62,391 nucleotides of DNA. Source: Acidimicrobiales bacterium. GTDB lineage: Bacteria; Actinomycetota; Acidimicrobiia; Acidimicrobiales; JACCXE01. This document shows positions 51,783-62,391 of this stretch, one piece after another; position 1 is the first letter of the stretch, and every line of letters starts with the position of its first letter. The position numbers and the translations under genes are program-made. The notes beneath the pieces were generated by a model, which made no database searches, had not been told where the DNA came from, and worked only from the letters and a program-made list of their open reading frames with translations. The DNA lies in NCBI GenBank assembly GCA_035546775.1, contig DASZWD010000034.1, forward strand, positions 1 through 62,391, read 5' to 3'.

Positions 51783-53732
51783 TCATGGCGCCCGGCTGGC
51801 CAGCGCGCGCTCCATGGCCTCGTCGAGCGACGCGCGGTTGATCGGCTTGGTGAGGTACTCGTCCATCCCGGCGTCGAGGCAGCGCTGCCGGTCCTCGGGC
51901 AGCGCGCTTGCCGTCATTGCGAGGATCGGCAGCCGGCACACCGGTTCGGGCATGTCGCGAATCGCGCGCGCGGCGGAAAAGCCGTCGAGCACCGGCATCT
52001 GACAATCGAGGATCACAACGTCGAAGGAGTCCTGTGACAGAGCTTCGAGCGCGTCTCGACCGTTCTCGACGATCCGCACCGACCAGCCGGACTTCTCCAA
52101 CATCGCCCGCGCCACGAGCTGGTTCACCGGCGTGTCCTCGGCCAGCAGCACGCGGCCGCCTTCGTGCGTCGTCGTCAGCGGGATGACCGGTGCCGCAGAG
52201 CACTCCACCGGAGCGTGACCCGCAACGAACGGCAGATCGATGACGAAGGTGGTGCCGACATGGCTCTCACTCGTGCAACGGATCGTGCCGCCCATCAGCT
52301 GCGTGAGCTCGCGGCAGATGGCGAGGCCCAAGCCCGTACCGCCGAACCGGCGTGTCGTCGACGCGTCGCCCTGTTCGAAGGGCGACATCAACCGCTCCTG
52401 ATCTTCGGGCGGGATGCCGATGCCGGTGTCGACCACCGTGAACTCGAGGCGGTCGCCGGCACGGCGCAAGCGCAGCCCGACGGTGCCGCGCTCGGTGAAC
52501 TTGAGCGCGTTGCCGACGAGGTTTCCGAGAATCTGCTTGAGTCGCGTTGGGTCGATGCGGGCCCAGCGCGGTGTCGTGGGGTCGATGGCGCGCTGTAGCT
52601 CGATCCCCTTCGTGTCCGCCGCCACCTTGAACAACGCGATCATCTCGTCGACGAGCGCGTGCAAGTCGCAGTCAACCGTTTCGAGAGTGACTTTGCCCGC
52701 CTCGATCTTGGACAGATCCAGGATGTCGTTGAGGAGGTGTACGAGACTGTTGGCGGCGGCCCGGAGCGCATTGACGTGCTCGCGTTGCGTCGCCGTCAGC
52801 GCCGAGTCGGCCAGCAGCTCCGTCATCCCGACGACGCCGTTGAGTGGCGTGCGGATCTCGTGGCTCATGTTGGCGAGAAACTGCGACTTCTGACGCGACG
52901 CCAGATGGGCTCGTTCCTCCGATTCGCGCAGACGCGCCTCGTTGCGTCGCAGCTCGGTGACGTCTTGGCGCGTGCCGCGGATGCACAGCGGCCGGCCGCG
53001 CTCGTCGAACTCGACCTCCGCGGTGCCTGACAGGATCCGCACCTCGCCGCTCGCGGTGCGCACGTGCACATCGCCTGACCACCCTTCGCCCGTCGCCGCC
53101 GCCCGCAGGGTGCGATAGCGCACGGCGGCGGCGTCGTCGGGGTCGAGGTGGGCGAGCAGCACGTCGAGTGGTTGTGGGCCGGGGATCGGCTCGAGGTCGT
53201 AGAGCCGAAACAACTCGGCTGACCATTCCGACTTGCCGGTCGGGATGTCGTAGCGCCAGGTGCCCGACTTGGCGAGGCGCTGCGCCACGACGAGTTGGCG
53301 CTCCGATTCGGCGAGTGCGGCTTCGCGCCGGCGCGCCTCGGTTACGTCCTGTCCCGTGCCGATCATCTGCACGGTCTGTCCGTTGTGCCTGATGACCTCA
53401 CCGCGGGCGTGCACGATGCGCTCCTCGCCATTGCGGCGCACGATCCGGTGTTCGAACACGAACGGCTGGCCGGTGTCGAAGGACGTCCGCACGATGTCGT
53501 CGACGCGGGCGCGGTCGTCAGGGTGGATGCGACTCAGAAAGGACGTATACGACGCTTCGAACTCGGCCGGCTCCACGTCGTAAATCTCGTAAAGCTCGTC
53601 GGTCCACACCAGGGTGTCCGCGCCGACGTTCCACTCCCACGAGCCGACGTGGGCGACGCGCAGCGCTCGCTTCAGACGCTCCTCGCTCGCTCGTAGTGCC
53701 GACAGCGCGCCCTCACTCGCGCCCGTTGCCAT
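51783..53732 (-). CDS. hybrid sensor histidine kinase/response regulator
   Basis: A 649-residue soluble sensor. Two PAS domains (about residues 20-130 and 150-265) precede the HisKA domain with FLANMSHEIRTPLNGVVGM carrying the phospho-acceptor His, a HATPase_c domain (ILGNLVGNALKFT, DTGIGIPPEDQ, GGTGLGLAI) and a receiver domain with Asp in DVVILDCQMPVLDG and the TKP motif. No membrane span, so it senses a cytoplasmic cue. It faces the kinase-like gene at 53881, with which it may exchange phosphate. Confidence 0.94.
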   Translation of the reverse strand: MATGASEGALSALRASEERLKRALRVAHVGSWEWNVGADTLVWTDELYEIYDVEPAEFEASYTSFLSRIHPDDRARVDDIVRTSFDTGQPFVFEHRIVRRNGEERIVHARGEVIRHNGQTVQMIGTGQDVTEARRREAALAESERQLVVAQRLAKSGTWRYDIPTGKSEWSAELFRLYDLEPIPGPQPLDVLLAHLDPDDAAAVRYRTLRAAATGEGWSGDVHVRTASGEVRILSGTAEVEFDERGRPLCIRGTRQDVTELRRNEARLRESEERAHLASRQKSQFLANMSHEIRTPLNGVVGMTELLADSALTATQREHVNALRAAANSLVHLLNDILDLSKIEAGKVTLETVDCDLHALVDEMIALFKVAADTKGIELQRAIDPTTPRWARIDPTRLKQILGNLVGNALKFTERGTVGLRLRRAGDRLEFTVVDTGIGIPPEDQERLMSPFEQGDASTTRRFGGTGLGLAICRELTQLMGGTIRCTSESHVGTTFVIDLPFVAGHAPVECSAAPVIPLTTTHEGGRVLLAEDTPVNQLVARAMLEKSGWSVRIVENGRDALEALSQDSFDVVILDCQMPVLDGFSAARAIRDMPEPVCRLPILAMTASALPEDRQRCLDAGMDEYLTKPINRASLDEAMERALASRAP

Positions 53733-53880
53733 GGGTACTCAATCGGAACTGCTCGGACACTCCTGAGGCCGTGCTGTTGGGATTTCGTTGGGATTTGTTG
53801 TGTTCCTATTGAGCGCCCTTCACCTGCCGATAGAGCCGCTGATGGACCAGGGCGAGTCCGTCACGAAAGCGAGCTGCAAC
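53733..53880. promoter_or_regulatory. divergent region between the two kinase genes
   Basis: This stretch contains the direct repeat TTGGGATTTCG/TTGGGATTTGT near 53777-53797 and an A/T-rich CCTATTGAG, plausible promoter elements for the plus gene. In-frame ATGs at 53842 and 53881 are both possible starts. I see no other gene. Confidence 0.35.
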
Positions 53881-56187
53881 ATGAACGAATCGGAGATCCC
53901 GGTACCGACCGCGCGCCTGCGGCGGTGGGGCTGGTTGATTGCCATGGCCGGGGTCGCAGCCGGCCTAATCGTCCGCGTGGGCGGCCTGTTCCTGGTCGGG
54001 CGGGGTGCACACGACGCGGTGCTGCACCAACAGGTGGCCTTCGTCGCCACGAGTGCCCTGGTCGTCGTCGGCTTGGCGTTGTGGGTTCGGGGTGAGGAGA
54101 GTCGATTCACACCGGGGCTGACCGAAGCGGCGACGCTGGCCACCGCGGCCATGGCGTTGCTGATGTGGGTCGGCATCGCGCAGCCCTACGTGGTGCGAGC
54201 CGCGTTGAGCTCACCCCAGCGTCTGACCGCTGAGGTCTCCTTGGTGGTCGATCTTGCACTCGGCGTCGTGTTGATGTGCCTGTTCGCGCGCCGGACGCGC
54301 CATACACGCGCGGCAATGACCCTCGGCCTCGCGATCCTGTGTCGCGTCCTTACCGACTCCGCCTTCGTCGTCATCACGTCGCGCCACGGCGGTACCGCGT
54401 CGACGTCACAGCTGCTGTGCGTCATCGTGGCGTACGGCGCCTTCGGCGGCGTGCTCCTTCGGGTGTGGAAGGGCCAGGACGAACGGGACGCGGACGAGCC
54501 GGTCGCCGCCGCCAACGACACGTTCGACCCTCTCGTCGGCGTGGTGTTGCTCAACAGCGTCTCGGTCGTGTTGGCCTCGTTCCACGAGTCGCGCCTCGGC
54601 GCGCTCGGCGTCGGTGCCGCCGCCTTGTTGCTCACCGCAACTGCCGCCCGCGCCCAGTGGAAGCTGCACGCGTCGAGCGAGGTCTTGCGCGCTGCTGTCG
54701 AGTCGGAGCGGGCGGAGCTGCGTAAGGCCCACGAGTCGCTGTCCAACGTGCACACGAACACCACTGTCACGCTGGCGTCGACGTCGCACTTCCTCGACGA
54801 GATGACCACGCGTATCGCCGGCCCGCTCAACGGCGTCCTCGAAGCCGCCGATCGCTTGCGCGACAACGACCTCGACGTGTGCGCCGATCGACTCCTCACC
54901 GTCATGAACGAGTTGCTGGGCGTCACCCAGGTGGCCGCCGTTGCACCGGACCTGGTCGACGAGGACTTCAGCCTGCGCACCGTTATCGGCACGACGCTGG
55001 CCACCTACGAGGAAACGGCGGCCGTCAAAGGCCTCGAGACGCTCGTCACGGTGGCCGACGACGTGCCCGAAATGGTGAAGGGTGACGCCGCGCATCTACG
55101 CGAGCTGCTGGCGCTGTTCCTGGACAATGCAATCACCTACACCGCCGAGGGTGGCATCGGCGTGACGGCCAACCTCGTCGAGAAGCGTCGCGGGGAATTC
55201 GTCGTGTACGTCGCGGTGACCGACACCGGCGTCGGGTTGTCGCACTACGACTGTTACCGCGCCTTCGAGCCCGACGTGCGGGCCGATCCGACGGCGCGCC
55301 GCTATCGGGGCAAGACGCGTGGCCTCATCAAGGCGCGCATGCTCGTCGAGCAATTCGACGGTCTCTATGGCGTCGAGAGCGAACTCGGACGCGGCGCCAG
55401 TTTCTGGTTCACGGTGACGCTGCGTGCGGCGACACCCGCGAAGGACCGGGCGGCGGCACCCGCAGCGAGCGCAGTGCCACCGCCCGCTCCGAGGCCTGCG
55501 CCCGAGTCGATCGTGTTCGTCGAGCCCGAGCCGGAGCCGGAGCCTGAGCCCGTCGTGTTCGTCGAGCCCGAGCCGGAGCCTGAGCCCGTCGTGTTCGTCG
55601 AGCCGGAGCCGGAGCCGGAGCCTGAGCCCGTCGTGTTCGTCGAGCCGGAGCCGGAGCCCGTCGTGTTCGTCGAGCCGGAACCGGAGCCGGAGCCGGAGCC
55701 GGAACCCGAACCCGAACCCGAACCCGAACCCGAACCCGAACCCGAACCCGTCATGGTCGCCGAGCTCGAGCCCGAACCCGAGCCCGAACCAGAGCCTGAG
55801 ATGCGCTTCGGCTTCCTGCTCTTCGCCGAGGACGACCCGTTGTGTCGTCGCATCACGGTCGCAGCGTTGCGACGCGCCGGCTACCACGTCGACACGGTGA
55901 CCAATGGCGTCGACGCCGTTCGCGCCGTCGAGGAGAACGATTACGACGTCGTGCTCATGGACTGCCAGCTTCCGATCATGACCGGCCTCGAAGCGACGGC
56001 AACGATCCGGGAGCACTCGGGCCCGGTCGGGCGCGTGCCGATCATTGCCGTCTCCGCGTTCACGTCGGAGCACGATCAGGCGGCCGCGCTGGCCGCCGGC
56101 ATGGACACGTTCATCAGCAAGCCGCTCGACATCGACGAACTGATGACGATCCTCGATCGTTGGGTCCAGCAGCACGCCATGGCGTAA
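53881..56187 (+). CDS. membrane histidine-kinase-like protein lacking the acceptor His, with Glu-Pro linker and receiver domain
   Basis: About 768 residues from the ATG at 53881 (a start at 53842 adds 13). Roughly eight hydrophobic helices fill the first 270 residues. A HisKA-like helix follows, but the H-box reads [19 protein letters not shown] where family members have SHEIRTPLNG, so the His is replaced by Thr. The HATPase_c domain keeps the Asn box (LFLDNAITY) and DTGVGLS, but the second Gly box is altered ([12 protein letters not shown]). A Glu-Pro-rich linker of about 95 residues follows, then a receiver with Asp in [14 protein letters not shown] and SKP. It probably receives phosphate from another kinase; ATP binding is uncertain. 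Confidence 0.88.
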   Translation: MNESEIPVPTARLRRWGWLIAMAGVAAGLIVRVGGLFLVGRGAHDAVLHQQVAFVATSALVVVGLALWVRGEESRFTPGLTEAATLATAAMALLMWVGIAQPYVVRAALSSPQRLTAEVSLVVDLALGVVLMCLFARRTRHTRAAMTLGLAILCRVLTDSAFVVITSRHGGTASTSQLLCVIVAYGAFGGVLLRVWKGQDERDADEPVAAANDTFDPLVGVVLLNSVSVVLASFHESRLGALGVGAAALLLTATAARAQWKLHASSEVLRAAVESERAELRKAHESLSNVHTNTTVTLASTSHFLDEMTTRIAGPLNGVLEAADRLRDNDLDVCADRLLTVMNELLGVTQVAAVAPDLVDEDFSLRTVIGTTLATYEETAAVKGLETLVTVADDVPEMVKGDAAHLRELLALFLDNAITYTAEGGIGVTANLVEKRRGEFVVYVAVTDTGVGLSHYDCYRAFEPDVRADPTARRYRGKTRGLIKARMLVEQFDGLYGVESELGRGASFWFTVTLRAATPAKDRAAAPAASAVPPPAPRPAPESIVFVEPEPEPEPEPVVFVEPEPEPEPVVFVEPEPEPEPEPVVFVEPEPEPVVFVEPEPEPEPEPEPEPEPEPEPEPEPEPVMVAELEPEPEPEPEPEMRFGFLLFAEDDPLCRRITVAALRRAGYHVDTVTNGVDAVRAVEENDYDVVLMDCQLPIMTGLEATATIREHSGPVGRVPIIAVSAFTSEHDQAAALAAGMDTFISKPLDIDELMTILDRWVQQHAMA
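55513..55800 (+). repeat. tandem repeats coding ([12 protein letters not shown])n linker
   Basis: Five VFVEP starts, each followed by 2-12 Glu-Pro pairs, are coded by GAGCCGGAGCC- and GAACCCGAACCC-type units. The array separates the kinase-like core from the receiver and is likely to vary in length. Long EP tracts form stiff, extended chains. Confidence 0.8.
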
Positions 56188-56228
56188 TCGTGAAGGGTCG
56201 GTGCTGACGGCCGGTAGTGTGCGCGGGC

Positions 56229-56972
56229 GTGCCCGCCACCACGTACGCCTCGCGTGCCGTAGACGCCGTCAAGGTCTACGGCTCCGGTTCGACCGAAGTC
56301 ACGGCTCTCGACGGCTTGAGCGTCGACTTCGAACACGGCGTGTTCAGCGCGCTGATGGGTCCATCGGGGTCCGGCAAGTCGACGCTGCTGCACTGCCTCG
56401 CCGGCCTCGACCGGCTCACCTCCGGACAGGCGCTGCTCGACGAAGTCGACCTCACGACGCTCGAGGAGCGGCGCCTGACTGAGATGCGCCGCGACAAGGT
56501 CGGCTTCATCTTCCAGGGCTTCAATCTCATCCCGACGCTGACGGCGCTCGAGAACATCACGCTGCCGTCCAAGCTCGCCCGCCGGGAGTATGACGGCGCG
56601 TGGCTCGACAAGATCGTCGACACGGTGGGCCTGCGGGCGCGCCTGAGCCACCGGCCGACGGAGCTCAGCGGCGGTGAGCAGCAGCGCGTCGCCGCGGCGC
56701 GAGCCCTGCTGGGCCGCCCGGCCGTTATCTTCGCCGACGAGCCGACGGGCAACCTCGACACGCGCACGGGTGCGGCGTTGCTGTCGTTCCTGCGCGACGC
56801 CGTGGCCGATCTCGGACAGACGATCGTTATGGTCACCCACGACCCGATCGCCGCCAGTTACGCCGGCCGCGTCGTGTTCATGGCGGACGGCCACGTGGTC
56901 GACGAGCTGCAGAAACCGACGGCCGAGAAGGTCATCGACAAGATGCGCACCCTCGACGTCGCGAAGGCGTAG
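56229..56972 (+). CDS. ABC exporter ATPase, LolD/MacB type
   Basis: A 247-residue ABC ATPase with Walker A GPSGSGKST, Q-loop GFIFQGFNLIPTLTA, signature LSGGEQQR and Walker B VIFADEPTGNLD, the set of the LolD/MacB/FtsE-like group. The start is the GTG at 56229, with TAGTGT 8 bases upstream; an upstream in-frame GTG at 56217 is less likely. The permease follows after 2 bases, so the two form one transporter. Confidence 0.93.
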   Translation: MPATTYASRAVDAVKVYGSGSTEVTALDGLSVDFEHGVFSALMGPSGSGKSTLLHCLAGLDRLTSGQALLDEVDLTTLEERRLTEMRRDKVGFIFQGFNLIPTLTALENITLPSKLARREYDGAWLDKIVDTVGLRARLSHRPTELSGGEQQRVAAARALLGRPAVIFADEPTGNLDTRTGAALLSFLRDAVADLGQTIVMVTHDPIAASYAGRVVFMADGHVVDELQKPTAEKVIDKMRTLDVAKA

Positions 56973-56974
56973 CG

Positions 56975-59530
56975 GTGTTCCGCGCCACGATCAAAGGGCT
57001 GCTCGCGTACAAGCTGCGGCTGGCGCTGACGGCGATCGCCGTCGTGCTCGGCGTGAGCTTCGTCGTGGGCACCTACGTGCTGAGCGACACGATCACCGGG
57101 TTTTTCGACAAGACCTTCGCCGAGGCCAACAAGGGCACCGACATCGTCGTGTCGACCGGCAGCGCCGGTGGCGCGATCCAGGACGCCAGCGACACGCTCG
57201 ACACCGAGAACATCAGCGCCGCGGTGTTCGACACCGTCAAACACGTGGCCGGCGTCGAGGTCGCCGAGGGCAACGTTCAGGGCCCCGCGCAAATGCTCGA
57301 CAAGAAAGGCAAGCCCTACGGCGGCCTCGGTCCACCGACGCTCGGATTGTCATGGGCCACGTATGCGCCGTTCTCGCCCCTACGCCTGCGATCGGGTCGG
57401 GCGCCGAAGGGGCCCGACGACGTGGTGATCGACGCCGTGTCGGCCCGCAAGATGGGCTACGCCGTCGGTGACGAGATCAAGGTCATCCCGAATGGACCGG
57501 TCCGCACGTTCAGCATCGTGGGCATCGTCGGGTTCGGCAAGGCCGACAATCTCGGCGGCGCCACGATCGTGTCGTGGTCGCTACCGGTGGCGCAGGAGGT
57601 GTTCAAGAAGGGGACGGCCTACGACGGGATCGACGTGAAGGTGGCGCCGGGACACACGGTCAACGACGTCATCGCTTCGATCCAGGATGCGATCGGTCCG
57701 CACTACAAGGTGCAGTCCGGCGCGGCGTCGGCGAAGGAGGGTGCCGACGCCATCAACCAAGGCGTGAAGATCTTCACCACGGGGATCCTGTTCTTCGCCG
57801 GCATCGCGTTGTTCGTCGGCGCGTTCATCATCGCCAACACGTTCTCGATCATCGTCGCCCAGCGCTCGCGCGAGCTGGCGTTGCTGCGCTCGATCGGCGC
57901 CAGTCGCACACAGATCCTGTTGTCGGTGCTCATCGAAGCCGCCGTTGTCGGCGTCGTCGCCTCCGCGGTCGGCATCGTTGCCGGCCTCGGTATCGGTGCC
58001 GGATTGCGGGCCCTCGTCAACGCGCTCAGCGGCGGCGGCGGACTCCCGGGCGCCTACGCCGGTCTCAAGGCGCGCACCATCCTCCTCGGGTTCGCCGTGG
58101 GCACGATTACCACGCTGGTCTCCGCCCTGTTCCCGGCGCTGCGGGCGTCGCGCCAGCCGCCGATCGCCGCGCTGCGTCAGGAGACGCATGTCGCGGCGTC
58201 GCACTTCACGGTGCGCCGACTCGCCATCGGTGTCGTCGCGTCCGCCGTCGCCGTCGCCTTGTTGGGCTACGGCATGTACGGCAACGACGTCGCCCTGCGC
58301 TTCCTCTGGATCGTGCTCGGCGCCTTTGGCGTCTTCCTCGGCATCGCCATGCTGAGCCCGCTCGTCGTGCGGCCCATCGCCGGTTTGCTCGGCGCACCGA
58401 TGGCACGCGCCAGCATGCCCGGAACGCTGGCGCGCGAGAACTCGCGCCGAAATCCGCAGCGCACGGCGTCGACCGCCGCAGCCCTCATGATCGGAATCGC
58501 GGTGGTGGCCGCCGTCGCCACGCTGGGATCGTCGATCGACAAGTCGCTCCACGTCGTGCTCGACCGCACCGTGAAAGCACAGGTGATCGTCAACAACAAC
58601 CAGGGGCCGATCGATCCGGCCGTCGAGCAGCGCGTCATGACCGACCGAGACGTCGCCGACGCCGTGCCCCTGCGCTACAACGAGTTCAAGTACGCCGGCA
58701 AGAAGCGCACGCTGTTGGCGATGCCGCCCGACAAGGTGGCCAAGGTGTTCGATCTCGAAGTGCAGCAGGGGTCCTTCGCCGATCTGGCGCCGGGTGGCGT
58801 GCTGCTGCACAAGGACATCGCCAAGACGCTGCACAAGCGGGTCGGCGACACGTTGTCGATGGGCTTCCCCGGCGCGTTACGCAACGAGGTCGTGCGCGGC
58901 ATCTTCGGCAACAACCAGGTCACCAACGCCAGCTACATGATCTCCCTGGCCGAGTACCAGCAGGTGTACACGGAGCAGGAGGACGCCATCGTTTTCGTGG
59001 TGACGAAACCGGGAGCGTCGCCTTCCGTCGTCGCCCACCGCCTCGACACCGAACTGAAGCCTGACTACCCCCAGATCGACGTGCTCGACCAGAAGGGCTT
59101 CGCCGATCAGCAAGCGGGCCAGATCCGCGGTCTGCTCAACGTGGTGTCGGCCATGCTCCTGCTGTCGATCATCATCGCCCTGCTCGGGATCGCCAACACC
59201 CTGGCGCTGTCGGTGTTCGAACGCACCCGCGAGATCGGCCTGCTACGCGCCATCGGCACGAGTCGCCGCCAGACGCGGCGGATGATCCGCTACGAGTCGA
59301 TCATCATCGCCGTGCTCGGCGCCACGCTTGGCATCGTGATCGGGCTCGCCTTCGGGAGCGCCGCCGTCGGCGCTCTCCGTGACTCGGGCCTGACGCAGCT
59401 GTCGTTCCCCGTCGGCACGGTGATCGTCGTGCTGTTGCTTTCGGGGTTCGCCGGGGTGGGCGCGGCGTTCTTCCCGGCGCGCCGCGCCGCCAATCTCAAC
59501 GTGCTCGACGCCATCGCCGCGGCCGAATAG
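56975..59530 (+). CDS. FtsX/MacB-like ABC permease
   Basis: An 851-residue permease with N-terminal helix LRLALTAIAVVLGVSFVVGTYVL, a first extracytoplasmic domain (about residues 45-260), a three-helix core with FIIANTFSIIVAQRSRELALLRSIGAS, then a second helix-ectodomain-helix block and a final core with TLALSVFERTREIGLLRAIGTSRRQ. This duplicated FtsX layout is common in actinobacterial lipid or peptide exporters. It starts with GTG at 56975. It would act with the preceding ATPase as a mechanotransmission-type transporter; cargo unknown. Confidence 0.93.
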   Translation: MFRATIKGLLAYKLRLALTAIAVVLGVSFVVGTYVLSDTITGFFDKTFAEANKGTDIVVSTGSAGGAIQDASDTLDTENISAAVFDTVKHVAGVEVAEGNVQGPAQMLDKKGKPYGGLGPPTLGLSWATYAPFSPLRLRSGRAPKGPDDVVIDAVSARKMGYAVGDEIKVIPNGPVRTFSIVGIVGFGKADNLGGATIVSWSLPVAQEVFKKGTAYDGIDVKVAPGHTVNDVIASIQDAIGPHYKVQSGAASAKEGADAINQGVKIFTTGILFFAGIALFVGAFIIANTFSIIVAQRSRELALLRSIGASRTQILLSVLIEAAVVGVVASAVGIVAGLGIGAGLRALVNALSGGGGLPGAYAGLKARTILLGFAVGTITTLVSALFPALRASRQPPIAALRQETHVAASHFTVRRLAIGVVASAVAVALLGYGMYGNDVALRFLWIVLGAFGVFLGIAMLSPLVVRPIAGLLGAPMARASMPGTLARENSRRNPQRTASTAAALMIGIAVVAAVATLGSSIDKSLHVVLDRTVKAQVIVNNNQGPIDPAVEQRVMTDRDVADAVPLRYNEFKYAGKKRTLLAMPPDKVAKVFDLEVQQGSFADLAPGGVLLHKDIAKTLHKRVGDTLSMGFPGALRNEVVRGIFGNNQVTNASYMISLAEYQQVYTEQEDAIVFVVTKPGASPSVVAHRLDTELKPDYPQIDVLDQKGFADQQAGQIRGLLNVVSAMLLLSIIIALLGIANTLALSVFERTREIGLLRAIGTSRRQTRRMIRYESIIIAVLGATLGIVIGLAFGSAAVGALRDSGLTQLSFPVGTVIVVLLLSGFAGVGAAFFPARRAANLNVLDAIAAAE

Positions 59531-59564
59531 CGCCAGATTTCCCCCTCCGGTCCGTTGTTCGTCC

Positions 59565-59816
59565 GTGCGACGGAAACTTGTGATTGGGGCGCTCTTCGCG
59601 CTGGGGGCTGCAGTGGTGCCGACCACGCTGGGTTCGGGAGCGGCGAGCGAGGCGCTGAACTTGCCGTGCGGAACGGGGGCACTCGGCATTGCGTGTTCGG
59701 GCGTCGAGACGGTCTACGGGCTGGCGTGCGGCGGCTTGCCGACCCAAGTGCCGACCATCGAGTTCGTGACCATCAACCTGGAGAATCCGCCCGCCGTAGA
59801 GTGCCCGACGCTCTAG
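59565..59816 (+). CDS. small secreted Cys-containing protein (83 aa)
   Basis: The GTG at 59565 starts an 83-residue product with a signal peptide (RKLVIGALFALGAAVVPTTLG) and a 55-residue mature part with four Cys (LPCGTG, IACSG, LACGG, VECPTL), suggesting two disulfides. No family recognised. It is 34 bases from the permease stop and could be transcribed with it. Confidence 0.6.
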   Translation: MRRKLVIGALFALGAAVVPTTLGSGAASEALNLPCGTGALGIACSGVETVYGLACGGLPTQVPTIEFVTINLENPPAVECPTL

Positions 59817-59874
59817 CTCCGGGCGCGACAGCTACGTGCATCGAACCTGACCGCGCTATCTTTGGCGACTCCAA

Positions 59875-59948
59875 GGGCCTGTGGCGCAGTCCGGTAGCGC
59901 ACTTGACTGGCAGTCAAGGGGCCACGGGTTCAAATCCCGTCAGGTCCA
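59875..59948 (+). tRNA. tRNA-Ala (anticodon GGC)
   Basis: The acceptor stem GGGCCTG (59875-59881) pairs with CAGGTCC (59941-59947), including G3:U70, the alanine identity pair. The anticodon stem CTTGA/TCAAG holds loop CTGGCAG with GGC at 59909-59911. T-arm ACGGG-TTCAAAT-CCCGT. The discriminator is A and CCA is not encoded. A TATCTT box at 59857-59862 may be the promoter -10. Confidence 0.95.
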
Positions 59949-59957
59949 CAATGGAAG

Positions 59958-59989
59958 AGAAAGACGCCCACGAGAGTGGGCGTCTTTCT
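59958..59989 (+). terminator. strong intrinsic terminator after tRNA-Ala
   Basis: AGAAAGACGCCCAC (59958-59971) and its exact complement (59976-59989) form a 14-bp stem with a GAGA tetraloop, followed by TATT. It lies 10 bases after the tRNA and insulates it from leuS. Confidence 0.85.
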
Positions 59990-60097
59990 TATTGGGCGAG
60001 CCTACGACCGCGACGCGCGCGGCGGCCGACGCGTCACGACCTCTAACGGCGAAACGGCTTCGTACGGCGTTGCCAAGCCTCATACGATTGGCTGGCA

Positions 60098-60108
60098 ATG
60101 GTGGCCGA

Positions 60109-60112
<4 letters not shown>
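60098..60112 (+). promoter_or_regulatory. possible four-codon upstream ORF coupled to leuS
   Basis: ATG GTG GCC GAA TGA (MVAE) starts 9 bases after a TACGAT box (60083-60088) and its stop overlaps the leuS ATG in ATGA. If transcription starts near 60096 the mini-ORF would be nearly leaderless and could feed ribosomes into leuS, for which I see no ribosome-binding site. This is inference. Confidence 0.35.

Positions 60113-62391
<2,279 letters not shown>

Noticed and set aside
55513-55800. Repeat array considered as CRISPR-like
   Set aside because: It is a codon-level Glu-Pro repeat inside one open frame.
59948-59950. Encoded CCA end of tRNA-Ala
   Set aside because: After the discriminator A the DNA reads CA then A, so CCA is added after transcription.

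Overview
The window comes from a high-GC actinobacterium. The evidence is an actinobacterial-type Rieske/cytochrome b/cytochrome aa3 cluster, a mycothiol-dependent maleylpyruvate isomerase-family protein, a DUF222-HNH remnant, many GTG starts, and many genes with a TANNNT box 6-8 bases before the start codon (leaderless style). An Acidimicrobiia-like lineage is my inference; nothing in the sequence proves it.

Layout. 1-2463 is the 3' end of an rhs (YD-repeat) gene. It holds a variable C-terminal tip overlapped by a small gene, then a second displaced ('orphan') Rhs tip overlapped by a small membrane-protein gene, then decayed sequence. 2693-11679 carries an acyl-CoA dehydrogenase, a secreted protein with 56-residue glycine-rich repeats, a TauE-like permease, aldehyde dehydrogenase plus SDR, an FKBP, a low-complexity lipoprotein, a DUF2238-like membrane protein, a hydrolase and a crotonase. 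11953-12564 encodes an integrase-SAM-like/DUF7662 protein. 12496-19771 (minus) is a single tightly overlapped respiratory operon, qcrC-qcrA-ctaC-ctaD-ctaE-small membrane protein-ctaG-like-qcrB. 19970-28058 (minus) is a run of acyl-CoA ligase, Baeyer-Villiger monooxygenase, MaoC, two SIS proteins, hypE and hypF, with no hydrogenase structural genes in view.

28081-32471 carries a DMFase-like protein, a YdjC deacetylase, an atypical SDR, a TetR regulator and a maleylpyruvate isomerase-like protein. 32618-40002 (minus) is a six-gene branched-chain-amino-acid-type (Liv) ABC importer operon. It has a fused LivH-LivM permease and two extra uncharacterised envelope proteins. The same palindrome, AAACCTGA-N8-TCAGGTTT, lies before this operon and before the tetR gene 9 kb away, which predicts a regulon. 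40070-44145 (minus) resembles the mycobacterial mymA locus (esterase, SDR, BVMO, PF10118 protein) and faces a second TetR gene across a 25-bp operator.

44872-51773 holds a crotonase, a broken HNH gene, a permease, a hydrolase, a pentapeptide-like protein, a phosphoesterase with a LAATG sorting-like tail, DUF2277 and a GH20-like protein. 51783-56187 is a divergent pair: a canonical hybrid histidine kinase and a membrane kinase-like protein that lacks the phospho-acceptor His and carries a long Glu-Pro linker before its receiver domain. 56229-59530 is a LolD/MacB-type ABC exporter pair. The window ends with a small secreted protein, tRNA-Ala(GGC), a strong terminator and the first 761 codons of leuS.

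Most novel candidates: the Rhs tip array, the extended ABC importer with its shared operator, the histidine-less kinase-like protein, compact leaderless and divergent promoters, and a perfect 24-bp inverted repeat inside hypF.
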